64,000 nt of DNA from JAJFUE01 sp039683515 (lineage in GTDB: Bacteria; Sumerlaeota; Sumerlaeia; MVZB01): NCBI GenBank assembly GCA_039683515.1, contig JBDKRG010000059.1, forward strand, positions 107,531-171,530, written 5' to 3'. Below are positions 63,785-64,000 of the stretch, one piece after another. Made by a program: the position numbers and the translations under genes. Within the stretch, counting starts at the first letter, position 1; each line of letters begins with the position of its first letter. The notes beneath the pieces were generated by a model that worked only from the letters and a program-made list of their open reading frames with translations, searched no databases and had not been told where the DNA came from.

Positions 63785-63874
63785 GCAAAATGCAGGCTTC
63801 ATGCCTCCCCCGGAAAGTCAGCGGTGGCCGGTTCCTTCCACGGGTCGCTTAGAGCGCTTGACGAAAGTTATCGG

Positions 63875-63916
63875 TTCGTGCTCGTGCTCGTGCTCGTAAT
63901 CGTAATCGTAATCGAA
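63875..63916. repeat. Two-phase hexamer repeat, copy 7
   Basis: TTCGTG(CTCGTG)2 runs into three CGTAAT units and TCG. The flanks on both sides match copy 6, extending the shared unit to about 70 bp (63850-63923). Confidence 0.9.
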
Positions 63917-64000
63917 TCGGCACCAAGCTTCGAAACCAAGCCCCGTCTCGGTTACGGCGATTGCCGCAAGACTTTTGTTTGAATGCAGAAGTTAGTTGGT

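Larger units (their letters stand above)
63504..64000. other. Region upstream of the histidine kinase, no gene seen
   Basis: No convincing coding frame on either strand; frames here are made by repeats. It holds the palindromes AACTTAAACAAGTT (63622-63635) and TTTCGCCGGCGAAA (63658-63671), an ACGCAAAG-type repeat (63759-63784) and hexamer-repeat copy 7. Confidence 0.6.

Noticed and set aside
63536..63982. Two short overlapping frames near the window end
   Set aside because: Their residues come from translating the ACGCAAAG and hexamer repeats, and neither has a ribosome site.

Overview
The window is high-GC bacterial chromosome from a Gram-negative lineage. It has lipid A synthesis (lpxB), undecaprenyl diphosphate synthase and cdsA, a type IV pilus or type II secretion type assembly system, CsrA/FliW, and a PilZ protein. 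The two major pilins, the secreted proteins with calcium-type loops and the dense short intergenic repeats recall the PVC superphylum and neighbouring candidate phyla. That placement is an impression from gene content; the phylum cannot be fixed from this sequence. No rRNA, tRNA, phage or CRISPR array was seen.

Layout. 1-12.4 kb: a partial gene, a GT39-like membrane glycosyltransferase, a membrane protein, a gluzincin-type peptidase, a rhomboid fused to a repeat-rich tail, DnaK, a class V aminotransferase and a GT4 glycosyltransferase. 12.4-16.2 kb: a GntR(YtrA-like)/ABC ATPase/ABC permease operon whose promoter overlaps a palindromic operator, then a MarR regulator. 16.3-20 kb: two pilins, one behind a sigma-54-type promoter, then fliW, csrA, a PilZ protein and smpB. 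20-25 kb: a hydrolase, then a translationally coupled lipid A/envelope operon (Gfo/Idh/MocA oxidoreductase, lpxB, an EEP-family membrane protein, a DUF374-type acyltransferase). 25.1-27.2 kb: TPP riboswitch and thiC. 27.2-33.2 kb: a secreted protein of unknown function, a three-gene DUF2167 membrane operon, a RAYT-type transposase and a lipoprotein.

33.4-44.7 kb is an accessory-looking block on the minus strand. It holds two adjacent amidohydrolase paralogues (one without its metal ligands), two large secreted paralogues with calcium-type loops, a GSA-aminotransferase-like enzyme, a Gfo/Idh/MocA oxidoreductase and a fumarylacetoacetate hydrolase family enzyme. Together they look like a carbohydrate or acid-sugar catabolic set, which is an inference. 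44.8-54 kb holds cutA, uppS, cdsA, a DUF433/DUF5615 toxin-antitoxin pair, full-length metH behind an operator-overlapped promoter, a quinone reductase and an asparagine-synthase-like protein. 54.2-63.5 kb holds an AMMECR1 protein, a degenerate cell-wall amidase, a noncoding tract with inverted repeats, a pilus operon (three pseudopilins, GspE/PilB ATPase, GspF/PilC) and a hybrid PAS-histidine kinase just upstream of that operon.

The most unusual layer is between the genes. At least eight families of short-unit repeats occupy intergenic DNA. One is a two-phase hexamer repeat, (GTGCTC)n running into (GTAATC)n, present at seven sites including the leader between the TPP riboswitch and thiC. Another is a pair of ~200 bp palindromic elements that could be mobilised by the RAYT transposase. 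Other points of interest are a nine-G tract at the end of csrA that would join csrA in frame to fliW on a -1 slip, a rhomboid with 45/63-residue tandem repeats, and two pseudoenzyme candidates.
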